Source: Thioalkalivibrio sp. ALJT (GTDB lineage Bacteria; Pseudomonadota; Gammaproteobacteria; Ectothiorhodospirales; Ectothiorhodospiraceae). Taken from it: DNA of 64,000 nt. The stretch is taken from contig NZ_KB907122.1 in NCBI RefSeq assembly GCF_000381825.1, forward strand, positions 124,001 to 188,000, given 5' to 3'. Under the pieces are notes generated by a model that saw only the letters and a program-made list of their open reading frames with translations, had not been told where the DNA came from and did no database searches. Numbering within the stretch: position 1 is the first letter of the stretch; the number at the start of each line of letters is the position of its first letter. This document shows, in pieces, positions 17,486 to 25,865 of the stretch. Made by a program: the position numbers and the translations under genes.

Positions 17486-20400
17486 TCAGGATCCGTCAGC
17501 ACTGGCGGAGGCCTCTTCCGACCCACCGCCCGCCCGGTGCAGGTTCCGCGAGAGAGCCGCCAGCAGGCGGTCGCGTAGCGCATGCAATTCTGACACTCGG
17601 GCCAGCGCCTGCTCGCGGCACCCCTGTGCATGCAGCTCGAGCAACTCCTCGGCCAGCTCATGCACCTCGCGCTGGCGCCGCAGCAGGGCGGACCCCGCAC
17701 CCTGCAACGTCTCTCCGGCACGCTCCAACCCCCGTTCGAACCCTTGGCGGTCCGCCTCAATCGATGGCACCCTCCGGGCCTGTCCGCGAAGATAATCCTC
17801 CAGCAATCCCACCCAGGCTCGGTGGGATACCCCGGCGCGCATCAACGGTATCGTCTCGCGCCCGATACGCGACATCCTTGCCCAGTGCCGGGGCGGGCGC
17901 CAGGTCGCGATCCATTCGGGCACCTGTTCCGCCGGCATTGGGCGCGCAATACCGTAGCCTTGAGCCAGCTCGCAGCCAATCAGCAACAACATGTCACCGA
18001 GTTCGATTGTTTCCACGCCCTCGGCAATCAGGCGGCGCCCGAACGCCTCGGCCAGGCTCAGGATCCCGTCCAGGATCGCCAGGTCCTCGGGGTCTTCCAG
18101 AATATCGCGCACAAAGGTCTGATCGACCTTCACCGTATCGGCCGGCAACTGCTTGAGATAGGTCAGCGACGCATAGCCCGTGCCGAAATCGTCCAGCGAG
18201 ACCTGCACGCCGAGCGCCCGACAACCCTCGAGATGCCGCGTCACCTCCAGCATGTCACCCAGGGCACTGGTCTCCAGGACCTCCAGCTCCAGAGAGGCCG
18301 GGGCGATATCGGGGTACCGCCCCAGCAGCAACCGCAGACGATCGACGAAGTCCGCCTGACGCAGCTGGAACGCGGCGACATTGACACTGACAGCCAGATC
18401 CAGGCCCGATGCCGCCCAGGCACGCACCTGCTGCAAGGCCCGGTCGATCACCCATTCGCCCAGCTCGACCGCAAGCAGGTGATCTTCGATCGCAGGCAGG
18501 AAGCGGCTGGGTGGCAGCAATCCGTGCTCCGGATGCTGCCAGCGGATCAGGGCCTCGACCCCGATCACCTCCCCGCTGCGCATGTTCACCTTGGGCTGGT
18601 AGAACAGGACGAATTCTTCCTCCGCCAACGCACGGCGAATATCGGCCAGCGTCTCGTGGTGCGTGCGCGCTGTGCGGTCATGCTCGGCATCAAACACATG
18701 GAAACGCCCCTTGCCCGACAGCTTGGCCTGGTACATCGCCTGGTCGGCGTGGCGCAGCAGCTGGTCCGCGTCCATGTCGGCATTGTCCTCGGGATAAAAG
18801 GTCACCCCCAGGCTGGCGGACACCTGGAGCCGCGCACCCTCCTGGAATACAGGTTCGGCGGCGGCCTTCAGCATCCGTTTCAAAATGGCCTCGCAACCGT
18901 ACAGATTGTCGACATCGACCAGCACGGCGACGAATTCGTCCCCACCCATGCGCGACAGGGTGTCTTCCGAGCGCATGACCGCCTTCATACGGGCCGCAAC
19001 CTCCACCAGCATCCGGTCCCCTGCCGCATGCCCGTAGCGGTCGTTGATCTGCTTGAATCCGTCCAGATCCAGGTAAACCACCGCCAGGCGCGCGTCATGG
19101 CGCCGCGCGCGCGCCATGGCCTGCTGCAGACGGTCCGCCAGCAAGGAGCGATTGGGGAGGCCGGTCAAGGCATCATAGTGCGCAATCCGCTCCAGCTGCC
19201 GCTCGTGCTCCTTCAACATCGTAATGTCGGTCGAGATACCCAGCAGGCCAATGATGCGTTCGCGATCGTGGTCATCCCGAATCGGCGTCTTGTTCTCTAG
19301 GTAGACCCGGCGGCGGCCACCCGGTTCGACCACCTCGATCTCTTCGGTGGTCTGCTCGCCGGCCAGCACGCGCTGGTCAATCTTCTGCAAGCGCCGCACC
19401 GTCTCGGTCGGGAAAAAGCGGCTATCCGTGCTTCCGGGCAGGTCCTCGGCCGTCACGCCAAAAAGCCCCAGGCAAGCGCTGTTGGCAAACGTGTAGCGCC
19501 CCTCCCGGTCCTTCATGTAGATAAAGGACGAGACATAATCCAGCGCGTCACGGAAGCGCTGCGACTCGGCATGGGCCTCGCGCAACGCCAGCTCGTCATT
19601 CTTGCGGTCGGTAATATCCGTGGCGGTGCCGATCATGCGCAACGGGCGCCCGTCGGCGCCCCGGCTGACGATCAGGCCACGATCCTCGATCCAGATCCAG
19701 TGACCGTCCGCATGCCGCACCCGATATTCCCGAGCGTAGTAGCCGCGCTGGCCGTCGAGATAAGCTCGCAGGGCCTCCTGCACGGCGACACGGTCATCCG
19801 GGTGGATAAACTGCTCCCATGCCCCCATGGAAAGGCCGAGTTCGGCCGTTTCTCCGCCCATGATCTCGCGACAGCGAGGGGAGAAATAGAGCTCGTCGCG
19901 CGGGATGAACCAGTCATACAGTCCGCTGCGGGAGCCCTCCAGCGCAAAGCGCCAGCGGAACTCGCTCTCGCGCAATTGTTCTTCCCGCCAGCGCAGTTCT
20001 TCCGTCAGGCTCTCGGCGATCGCCTCGGCCCGCGCCCGCGTGCCGGAGAGCGTCAGGATCAGCCCGAACAGCAGTACGCTCAGCGCCAGCCCGGCCCCCA
20101 GCGTACCCCAGGCACTGGCGTAGGCCACCGCCGCGTTTGGGTCCCGGTGGTCGAAATGCAGTAACCAGACACGGCCATTGAAGTCGATCTCGCGCGCCTG
20201 AGCGAAGCGGCTGGGGGCCTCCGGATCGATCTCGCGGTTGCCGTACAGCAACCGGTCCGCATCCACCTCGGGGCCGTCATAGATCTGCAGCCCAAGGGTC
20301 CCGCCCTCCAGCAGATCCCGGTCGCCCAGGATGCCGGTCATCAGGTCGGTCATGCGGTAGGGCGAGTAGGTCCAGCCCTTGAGGGCTTGCGCACGCTGCT

Positions 20401-21067
20401 CCGGCGTATCCGTCGGCAGGCCCACCTGATAAACGGGTACATACATCAGCGTGCCGGCCTGCACGTCCACTGCGGTCTCCTGCACCAGCTGGACGCGCCC
20501 ACTGAGCGCTGCCCGTCCGGTGTCCCGGGCCTGAATCATCGCCGCCCGGCGTACCGGGTCCGAGAACATGTCGTAGCCGAAAGCGCGTCGATTGCGAGCA
20601 TCAAACGGCTCGATATAGAGGATCGGCGCATGGACCTCACGTGACCCCGACGGAGAAACGTTATAGTCCGGAAAGCCCTCGGCCCGAACCGTCGCGATAT
20701 GTGTCTCCAGCTCATCGGATCTCAGCAGGGGAGCAAAACCGACCCCCTGCACCCGTTCAAGGGCATCGGCCACTCGCAGCATGCTCACATAGTCTCGCCA
20801 CTCCGCACGCGTAACCTCTTCGGATGCGTCGAACAGACCGGCGGCCCCACGCAGCATCAGTGCGTAGGCATCCAGACGTTCCTCGATCCGGATCGTCACC
20901 TGATCGGCCGCGAAGACAAAGCGATCCGCGACTTCGGAGTCCAGCACCTGCTTGACATGCTGCGCCGCCAGCAACGAGAGCAGGACGCCAGAACACAGCA
21001 CCAGCAGCGCAAAGCCGTAGCGGCCGCGGGCATGACCGCGCCAATGGAGGGACGGGATGAACTTCAC
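17486..21067 (-). CDS. CHASE-PAS-PAS-GGDEF-EAL c-di-GMP signalling protein with C-terminal helical extension
   Basis: This 1193-aa inner-membrane protein has a first transmembrane helix at about 17-36, a periplasmic CHASE sensor (about 60-290, with AGLFDASEEVTRAEWRDY and RRAAMIQARDTG), a second helix near 310-335, two PAS domains (about 360-620), a GGDEF domain with intact MGGDEF, and an EAL domain with intact GVEALIRWQHP and DDFGTGYASL. It should both make and degrade c-di-GMP, or switch between the two. The last 140 residues form an extra helical domain (SHRAWVGLLEDYLRG, EVHELAEELLEL) resembling a CZB domain but lacking most zinc ligands. The start is GTG. It has no close partner gene. Confidence 0.93.
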   Translation of the reverse strand: MKFIPSLHWRGHARGRYGFALLVLCSGVLLSLLAAQHVKQVLDSEVADRFVFAADQVTIRIEERLDAYALMLRGAAGLFDASEEVTRAEWRDYVSMLRVADALERVQGVGFAPLLRSDELETHIATVRAEGFPDYNVSPSGSREVHAPILYIEPFDARNRRAFGYDMFSDPVRRAAMIQARDTGRAALSGRVQLVQETAVDVQAGTLMYVPVYQVGLPTDTPEQRAQALKGWTYSPYRMTDLMTGILGDRDLLEGGTLGLQIYDGPEVDADRLLYGNREIDPEAPSRFAQAREIDFNGRVWLLHFDHRDPNAAVAYASAWGTLGAGLALSVLLFGLILTLSGTRARAEAIAESLTEELRWREEQLRESEFRWRFALEGSRSGLYDWFIPRDELYFSPRCREIMGGETAELGLSMGAWEQFIHPDDRVAVQEALRAYLDGQRGYYAREYRVRHADGHWIWIEDRGLIVSRGADGRPLRMIGTATDITDRKNDELALREAHAESQRFRDALDYVSSFIYMKDREGRYTFANSACLGLFGVTAEDLPGSTDSRFFPTETVRRLQKIDQRVLAGEQTTEEIEVVEPGGRRRVYLENKTPIRDDHDRERIIGLLGISTDITMLKEHERQLERIAHYDALTGLPNRSLLADRLQQAMARARRHDARLAVVYLDLDGFKQINDRYGHAAGDRMLVEVAARMKAVMRSEDTLSRMGGDEFVAVLVDVDNLYGCEAILKRMLKAAAEPVFQEGARLQVSASLGVTFYPEDNADMDADQLLRHADQAMYQAKLSGKGRFHVFDAEHDRTARTHHETLADIRRALAEEEFVLFYQPKVNMRSGEVIGVEALIRWQHPEHGLLPPSRFLPAIEDHLLAVELGEWVIDRALQQVRAWAASGLDLAVSVNVAAFQLRQADFVDRLRLLLGRYPDIAPASLELEVLETSALGDMLEVTRHLEGCRALGVQVSLDDFGTGYASLTYLKQLPADTVKVDQTFVRDILEDPEDLAILDGILSLAEAFGRRLIAEGVETIELGDMLLLIGCELAQGYGIARPMPAEQVPEWIATWRPPRHWARMSRIGRETIPLMRAGVSHRAWVGLLEDYLRGQARRVPSIEADRQGFERGLERAGETLQGAGSALLRRQREVHELAEELLELHAQGCREQALARVSELHALRDRLLAALSRNLHRAGGGSEEASASADGS

Positions 21068-21344
21068 TTGGGACCCCAGAGAAACACGGGGTTAATGTAC
21101 CCCTTTACGGCTGCGTTGCCTTTGCGTGCGTTGCATGCCGTGCCCCGACTCAAGCAAACGGCTTCGCAAGAGACGGGGGCAGGTCGCACTACGACTCGCT
21201 ATACGACACGCCTTACCTCGGAAAAGCCGGGCTGCCAATGCGAGTGTCTCCATGGGTCGGTGTTTCCCCGGGCAGTTTCAAAGCCCAAGTTAAGCATGAA
21301 AGAAGTGCCGGGCAAACCGGTTCATGCCCGACGCCACGCACAGA
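21068..21344. other. Intergenic region between pmbA and the GGDEF-EAL gene, with repeat copy B
   Basis: This 277-bp gap on the minus-strand side of pmbA should hold the promoter of the GGDEF-EAL gene, but no clear sigma-70 pair was found. It contains repeat copy B and two short GAAACACGGGG / GTGTTTCCCCGGG tracts (21082-21092 and 21260-21272) that are complementary to each other but about 170 bases apart. Confidence 0.45.
21176..21253 (+). repeat. Interspersed repeat family, copy B
   Basis: This 78-bp copy reads GGGGGCAGG.., then CACTACGACTCGCT, ACGACACGCCTTACC, CGGAAAAGCCGGG and TGCCAATGCGAGTGT ending in CATG. It matches copies C (31495) and D (35132) along nearly its whole length. Confidence 0.78.
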
Positions 21345-22733
21345 TCAGTCACCGGCGACGGTCATCGCCTCGATCAGAATCGAACCCGTGTGGATGTTGC
21401 CGCGGCAATCGACATCGGTACCCACCGCCGCCATGCGCTGGAACATGTCCTTCAAATTGCCGGCGATGGTGACTTCCTCCACCGGATACTGCAGCTCGCC
21501 GTGCTCGACCCAGAACCCGGCCGCACCACGCGAGTAATCGCCCGTGACCATATTGACGCCCTGCCCGATCAGCTCGGTCACCAGGAAGCCGGTGCCCATC
21601 TCGGCCAGCAGAGCGGCGAAATCCTTGTCCCCCGGTGTCACGGTCACGTTGCGCGCACCACCGGCATTGCCCGTGGTCTTAAGCCCGAGCCGCCGCGCGG
21701 CGTAGCTGTCCAGGGTGTAACTCTGCAGCACACCATCGGCGATCAGCGCGCGGTTGCGCGTGCGCACCCCCTCGCCGTCGAAGGGCGCGCTGCCCAGCGC
21801 ACGCGGGGTCCGCGGGCGTTCCTCGATCTGCATCCAGCCGGGGAACACCGACTCGCCGACAGCATTCAGCAAGAACGAACTCTCGCGATACTGGGCCGGT
21901 CCCGAGATCGCGCGGGTAAAGCTGCCGATCAGAGTACGCGCCATCTCCGGGGCGAACAGCACCGGACAGCTGCGGGTGGACAGCTTGCGTCCACCGAGGC
22001 GGCGCACCGTGCGCTCGGCGGCCTCGCGGCCGATACTGGAGGCGGCCTCCAGGTCATCGGCATGACGCGCGACGGAGTAAGCATAATCACGCTGCATGCC
22101 GGCCTCATCCCGCGCCACCAGGGCACAGGACAGCGAATGCCGGGTGCTGCGGTAGCCGCCCATGAACCCCTGACTGTCGCCCAGGAAGGCGATCGCCCGC
22201 CGGGTGCTGACACTGGCCCCTTCGGAATTCTCGATGCGCGCGTCCGTGGCAAACCCGGCGGCCTCGATGGCACAGGCCAGCTCGGTCGCCTCGGCAACAT
22301 CACAGGCCCAGGGGTGATCGAGATCGAGATCCTCCCAGGTCTCCGCCTTGAAGGCCGGGTCGGGCATGCCGGCGTAGGGGTCCGGCTCGGTGTAGCGGGC
22401 AATGCGGCAGGCCGCCTCGACAGTATCGATCAGGGCCTGGTCGCTGAAATCCGTAGTCGAGGCCGCGCCCTTGGACTGACCGAAGTAGACGATCAGCGAC
22501 AGGCTCTGGTCCCGTTCGTGTTCCAGGGTCTCGATCTCGCCCTTGCGCACCCCAAGCTCCAGCCCGACGCTGTGGCTGACCACCGCCTGCACGTCCGAGG
22601 CACCGCGGGACTGTGCGGCCTCCAGGGCGCGCTGTACCCGCGCCTGCAGCGACTCCGGCGAATGCGACAGGGCCCGGGCCTCGCCATCACGGGAAGGGTC
22701 TTGCGGAATCACGCGTTCGGGAGATGTACTCAT
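21345..22733 (-). CDS. pmbA: PmbA/TldE metalloprotease subunit
   Basis: The 462-aa protein is the TldE partner of the TldD/TldE heterodimeric protease, which trims leader peptides of modified peptides such as microcin B17 and degrades CcdA in E. coli. Family features include SVGLELGVRKGEIETLEHERDQSLSLIVY, SEGASVSTRRA and the C-terminal MVTGDYSRGAAGFWVEHGELQYPVEEVTIAGNLKDM. TldE lacks the HExxxH zinc site, which is supplied by TldD, and none is seen here. Its ATG is at 22731-22733; the tldD gene is about 650 bases upstream with an 87-aa gene between, an arrangement unlike E. coli where the two are far apart. Confidence 0.95.
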   Translation of the reverse strand: MSTSPERVIPQDPSRDGEARALSHSPESLQARVQRALEAAQSRGASDVQAVVSHSVGLELGVRKGEIETLEHERDQSLSLIVYFGQSKGAASTTDFSDQALIDTVEAACRIARYTEPDPYAGMPDPAFKAETWEDLDLDHPWACDVAEATELACAIEAAGFATDARIENSEGASVSTRRAIAFLGDSQGFMGGYRSTRHSLSCALVARDEAGMQRDYAYSVARHADDLEAASSIGREAAERTVRRLGGRKLSTRSCPVLFAPEMARTLIGSFTRAISGPAQYRESSFLLNAVGESVFPGWMQIEERPRTPRALGSAPFDGEGVRTRNRALIADGVLQSYTLDSYAARRLGLKTTGNAGGARNVTVTPGDKDFAALLAEMGTGFLVTELIGQGVNMVTGDYSRGAAGFWVEHGELQYPVEEVTIAGNLKDMFQRMAAVGTDVDCRGNIHTGSILIEAMTVAGD

Positions 22734-23069
22734 GCAGGTTTCACTACTCGCTATCGGGTCAGAAATGGGTTCGGACAACAAAAAACGGCCAGGCCCCGGA
22801 CGGTCCGACCCGGGGCGGCATTTTGATGGCAAACGGTCGGGGAACCCGTAGCAGGTGCAGGACCGCTCCCGCACACGCGCCGCAGAACGAAGCCGGACCC
22901 GACAGGCCCCTGGCGGGCCACGCGGAAAGTTCGGTAACCGATCGCTTGGCCAGAAGCGCCGGCGCTGCGTTGGGCCCGTTTGAAACAGGGTCGCTATTCC
23001 GGCACTTGCCCGCCTTGCTCCGGCACTTCTGGCTGTGATCCATCGTCACCGAACTTCCCTCATGGCCCC
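22734..23069. other. Intergenic region between the 87-aa orphan and pmbA
   Basis: About 336 bases without a credible gene. Read on the minus strand, a GCCCCGG..CCGGGGC stem (about 22793-22816) is followed after seven bases by a T6 run (22780-22785), a plausible but imperfect terminator for the orphan gene. pmbA would then need its own promoter within the remaining 50 bases; none is obvious. Confidence 0.45.
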
Positions 23070-23333
23070 CTAGTCGACCCGGGCGCCGTGCTTGTGAACC
23101 GCGCCAACGTTGCCCCAGCGCTCCAGGTCATCGACATGGACCCCGACCCAGTAAAGCATGCCGACGCTGTCACGCGTCCAGCCACCGACCAGATCCTGGC
23201 CCGCGCCCAACTCGACGTGATGGGCAAACTGCTCGGCCTTTTCGCGCGCCCGGAAAACATGCCACTGCACGATCTGGTCGTGGCCATGCCCTTCCGGCAG
23301 GGAACGTTCCTGTTCGAGAAAATCGAGATTCAT
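23070..23333 (-). CDS. 87-aa orphan protein encoded between tldD and pmbA
   Basis: The gene has a near-perfect ribosome site (AAGGAGG, eight bases before the ATG at 23333), which supports it as real. The product is soluble, Asp/Glu/His/Trp-rich and mixed alpha/beta in feel (FLEQERSLPEGHGHDQIVQW, EKAEQFAHHVELGAGQDLV, YWVGVHVDDLERWGN), without signal peptide, membrane segment or Cys. It starts 52 bases after the tldD stop, so cotranscription is likely. I do not recognise the family. Location suggests a link with the TldD/PmbA protease (substrate, adaptor or regulator), which is inference only. Confidence 0.72.
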   Translation of the reverse strand: MNLDFLEQERSLPEGHGHDQIVQWHVFRAREKAEQFAHHVELGAGQDLVGGWTRDSVGMLYWVGVHVDDLERWGNVGAVHKHGARVD

Positions 23334-23385
23334 CTGCTGTGCCTCCTTGTCGTCGTGTCGACGCCGTTCGCCGGCCCAGTAAGCC

Positions 23386-24828
23386 TCAGGCCGCCTGGGT
23401 GCCGCCCACGGTCATGCCGTCGATCCGCAGCGTAGGCTGGCCCACACCGACCGGAACGCCCTGGCCCTCCTTGCCACAGGTCCCGATCCCGGAATCAAGC
23501 CGCATGTCGTTTCCGATCATCGAAACCCGGGTCAGCACATCCGGGCCATTGCCGATCAGGGTCGCACCCTTGACCGGATACGTCACCCTGCCCTTCTCTA
23601 CACGATAGGCCTCGGAGGCGGAAAACACGAACTTGCCGGAGGTGATGTCCACCTGCCCGCCGCCGAAATTGACCGCATAAAGGCCATCATCCACCGAGGC
23701 CAGGATCTCTTCCGGATCGGCCTCGCCGGCCAGCATGTAGGTATTGGTCATGCGCGGCATCGGCAACCGGGCATAGGATTCACGACGGCCGTTACCGGTC
23801 GAGTGCGTGCCCATCAGGCGCGCGTTCATCTCGTCCTGCATGTAGCCGCGCAGGACGCCGTCCTCGATCAGCACGGTCTGCCGGGTCGGGTTGCCCTCGT
23901 CATCCACGTTCAGCGAACCACGCCGTCCCTCCAGGGTGCCATCGTCGACGATGGTGATGCCCTTCGCCGCTACCTGTTCGCCAACACGGCCGGAGAATGC
24001 GGAGGTGCCCTTGCGGTTGAAGTCGCCCTCCAGCCCGTGACCGATCGCCTCGTGCAGCAGCACGCCAGGCCAGCCGGGACCCAGCACCACCTTCATGCTG
24101 CCCGCCGGGGCCTCGCGCGCCTCCAGGTTGACCAGGGCCTGACGCACGGCCTCACGGGCATAACCGGCGGCACGCTCATCCTCCAGGAAGTAGCGGTACC
24201 CGAAGCGGCCACCCCCACCGGAGGTGCCGGATTCCCGGCGGCCACCCTGCTCGACGATCACCTGCACATTCAGACGCACCAGAGGTCGCACATCGGTCGT
24301 CAGCTCGCCGCGGGCGTTCAGCACCAGAACCACCTCGTGCACCCCGGCCAGCGAACACATCACCTGGGTCACGCGCGTGTCCGCCGCGCGGGCCACGGCG
24401 TCCACCTCTTTCAGGAGATCGATCTTGGCCTGCTCATCCAGCGAATCCAGCGGGTTGTCCGGGGCGTACAACGCCGGACGCGAGGGTGACCGCGCAGCGA
24501 CTGCGATGCGGCCACTCTGACCGGCAGCGGCGATACTGCGCGCAGTGCGAGCGGCCTCGAGCATCGCCGGCATCGCAATGTCATCGGAATAGGCAAACCC
24601 GGTCTGCTCGCCACGAACCACACGAATTCCGACCCCACGCTCGATATTGAAGCTGGCGGACTTCACGATGCCGTCCTCCAGCGACCAGCCTTCCTGACTG
24701 GCGAACTGAAAATAGCAGTCGCCGCCGTCGATCCCGTGCCCGAACGTGGCACCCATCAGCGTGCTGAGTTCGCTGTCGCCCAGGCCGGCGGGATCCAGCA
24801 GGGTCTGTTGTGCAAGGCTGTCGATCAT
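23386..24828 (-). CDS. tldD: TldD metalloprotease subunit
   Basis: A 480-aa protein with the catalytic zinc motif HEAIGHGLEGD in GWPGVLLHEAIGHGLEGDFNRKG, and the typical GLYAVNFGGGQVDITSGKFVFSASEAYRVEKG and C-terminal DSGIGTCGKEGQGVPVGVGQP. Together with PmbA/TldE it forms a heterodimeric peptidase acting on unfolded or modified peptides. The start at 24828 follows the sequence GAGAGGACTTC. Upstream on the same strand lie a nitrilase gene, yhdP and rng, matching the rng-yhdP-tldD order of E. coli. Confidence 0.97.
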   Translation of the reverse strand: MIDSLAQQTLLDPAGLGDSELSTLMGATFGHGIDGGDCYFQFASQEGWSLEDGIVKSASFNIERGVGIRVVRGEQTGFAYSDDIAMPAMLEAARTARSIAAAGQSGRIAVAARSPSRPALYAPDNPLDSLDEQAKIDLLKEVDAVARAADTRVTQVMCSLAGVHEVVLVLNARGELTTDVRPLVRLNVQVIVEQGGRRESGTSGGGGRFGYRYFLEDERAAGYAREAVRQALVNLEAREAPAGSMKVVLGPGWPGVLLHEAIGHGLEGDFNRKGTSAFSGRVGEQVAAKGITIVDDGTLEGRRGSLNVDDEGNPTRQTVLIEDGVLRGYMQDEMNARLMGTHSTGNGRRESYARLPMPRMTNTYMLAGEADPEEILASVDDGLYAVNFGGGQVDITSGKFVFSASEAYRVEKGRVTYPVKGATLIGNGPDVLTRVSMIGNDMRLDSGIGTCGKEGQGVPVGVGQPTLRIDGMTVGGTQAA

Positions 24829-24970
24829 GAAGTCCTCTCGGGTTCCGCGGAATCGCCGGCCACCACAGAACACCTGTGGCACTCGACGATATTGACTTTC
24901 AGTATGGAGCTTGGGGCACCCGTTCCGCTTTCAAGCGTGCGGGTGTTGCGGGATTACCCCCATGCCTCGC

Positions 24971-25801
24971 TCAAACGGTACCGGGGCAGGGCAGACGGCG
25001 GTGATCCACCGCCGGGAAACTGCTGCGGATGCGCGCCACCTGGGCATGGTCCAGTGTCGCCAGCAGCACCCCGGGGTTGCGCTGGAGCTGACTCACCACC
25101 CGGCCCCAGGGGTCGACCAGGGAACTGTGGCCATAGGTCTCGCGGCCATTGACATGGAATCCGCCCTGAGCCGCCGCGAGGATGTAGCACTGATTCTCGA
25201 TCGCGCGCGCCCGCAGCAGCACGTCCCAGTGTGCCTGTCCGGTCTGGGCAGTAAAGGCCGCGGGCAGGACCATCCACTCCGCGCCCCGGTCAAGCAGGGC
25301 CCGGAACAGCTCGGGGAAACGGAGGTCGTAGCAGATCGCCAGCCCCATGCGCCCCACCGGGGTGTCCACAACCACGACCGCGTCGCCGCGTTCGAAGACC
25401 CTCGACTCGGTATAGGCCTCGGTGCTGTCCGGCAGGCGCACATCAAACAGGTGGATCTTGTCGTAGCGCGCCACCTGCTGGCCGTGATCATCGAACACCA
25501 GACAGGCCGAACGCGCGCGCTGGCCGTCTGCGGTCTGCAACGGGACGGTCCCGCCCACGATCCACAAACCCAGACGGCGAGCCTGTTCGGCAAGGAAGGC
25601 CTGCAGCGGACCGGCACCATCGGGCTTCTCCGCAATCCCGAGCACATCGGTCTCCTGCATGCCCATAAAGGCGAAGTTTTCCGGTAACACTGCCAGGCAT
25701 GCGCCCTTGTCGGCCGCTTCCTGCAGCAAACGCTTGGCCTCCAGCAGGTTGGCCTGGGGCTGGGGTCCGGATGCCATCTGTATGGCGGCTACCTGGTTCA
25801 T
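24971..25801 (-). CDS. Carbon-nitrogen hydrolase (Nit1-like omega-amidase/deaminated-glutathione amidase type)
   Basis: The 276-aa protein has the nitrilase catalytic triad: Glu41 (VLPENFAF), Lys115 (RYDKIHLFDV) and Cys157 (AICYDLRFPELF). The motif around Cys and KIHLFDV place it in the Nit1/YbeM group, whose E. coli and mammalian members repair deaminated glutathione; this specificity is inferred from the subgroup. It sits between yhdP and tldD in the envelope/protease operon, a frequent arrangement in gammaproteobacteria. The intervening 142 bases to tldD hold no gene. Confidence 0.92.
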   Translation of the reverse strand: MNQVAAIQMASGPQPQANLLEAKRLLQEAADKGACLAVLPENFAFMGMQETDVLGIAEKPDGAGPLQAFLAEQARRLGLWIVGGTVPLQTADGQRARSACLVFDDHGQQVARYDKIHLFDVRLPDSTEAYTESRVFERGDAVVVVDTPVGRMGLAICYDLRFPELFRALLDRGAEWMVLPAAFTAQTGQAHWDVLLRARAIENQCYILAAAQGGFHVNGRETYGHSSLVDPWGRVVSQLQRNPGVLLATLDHAQVARIRSSFPAVDHRRLPCPGTV

Positions 25802-25865
25802 GTTGCTCCGATCATGGTTTGCTCGCGACCCGCTCCGGGCCCGGAGACGTCAGCCCATGCCGACG

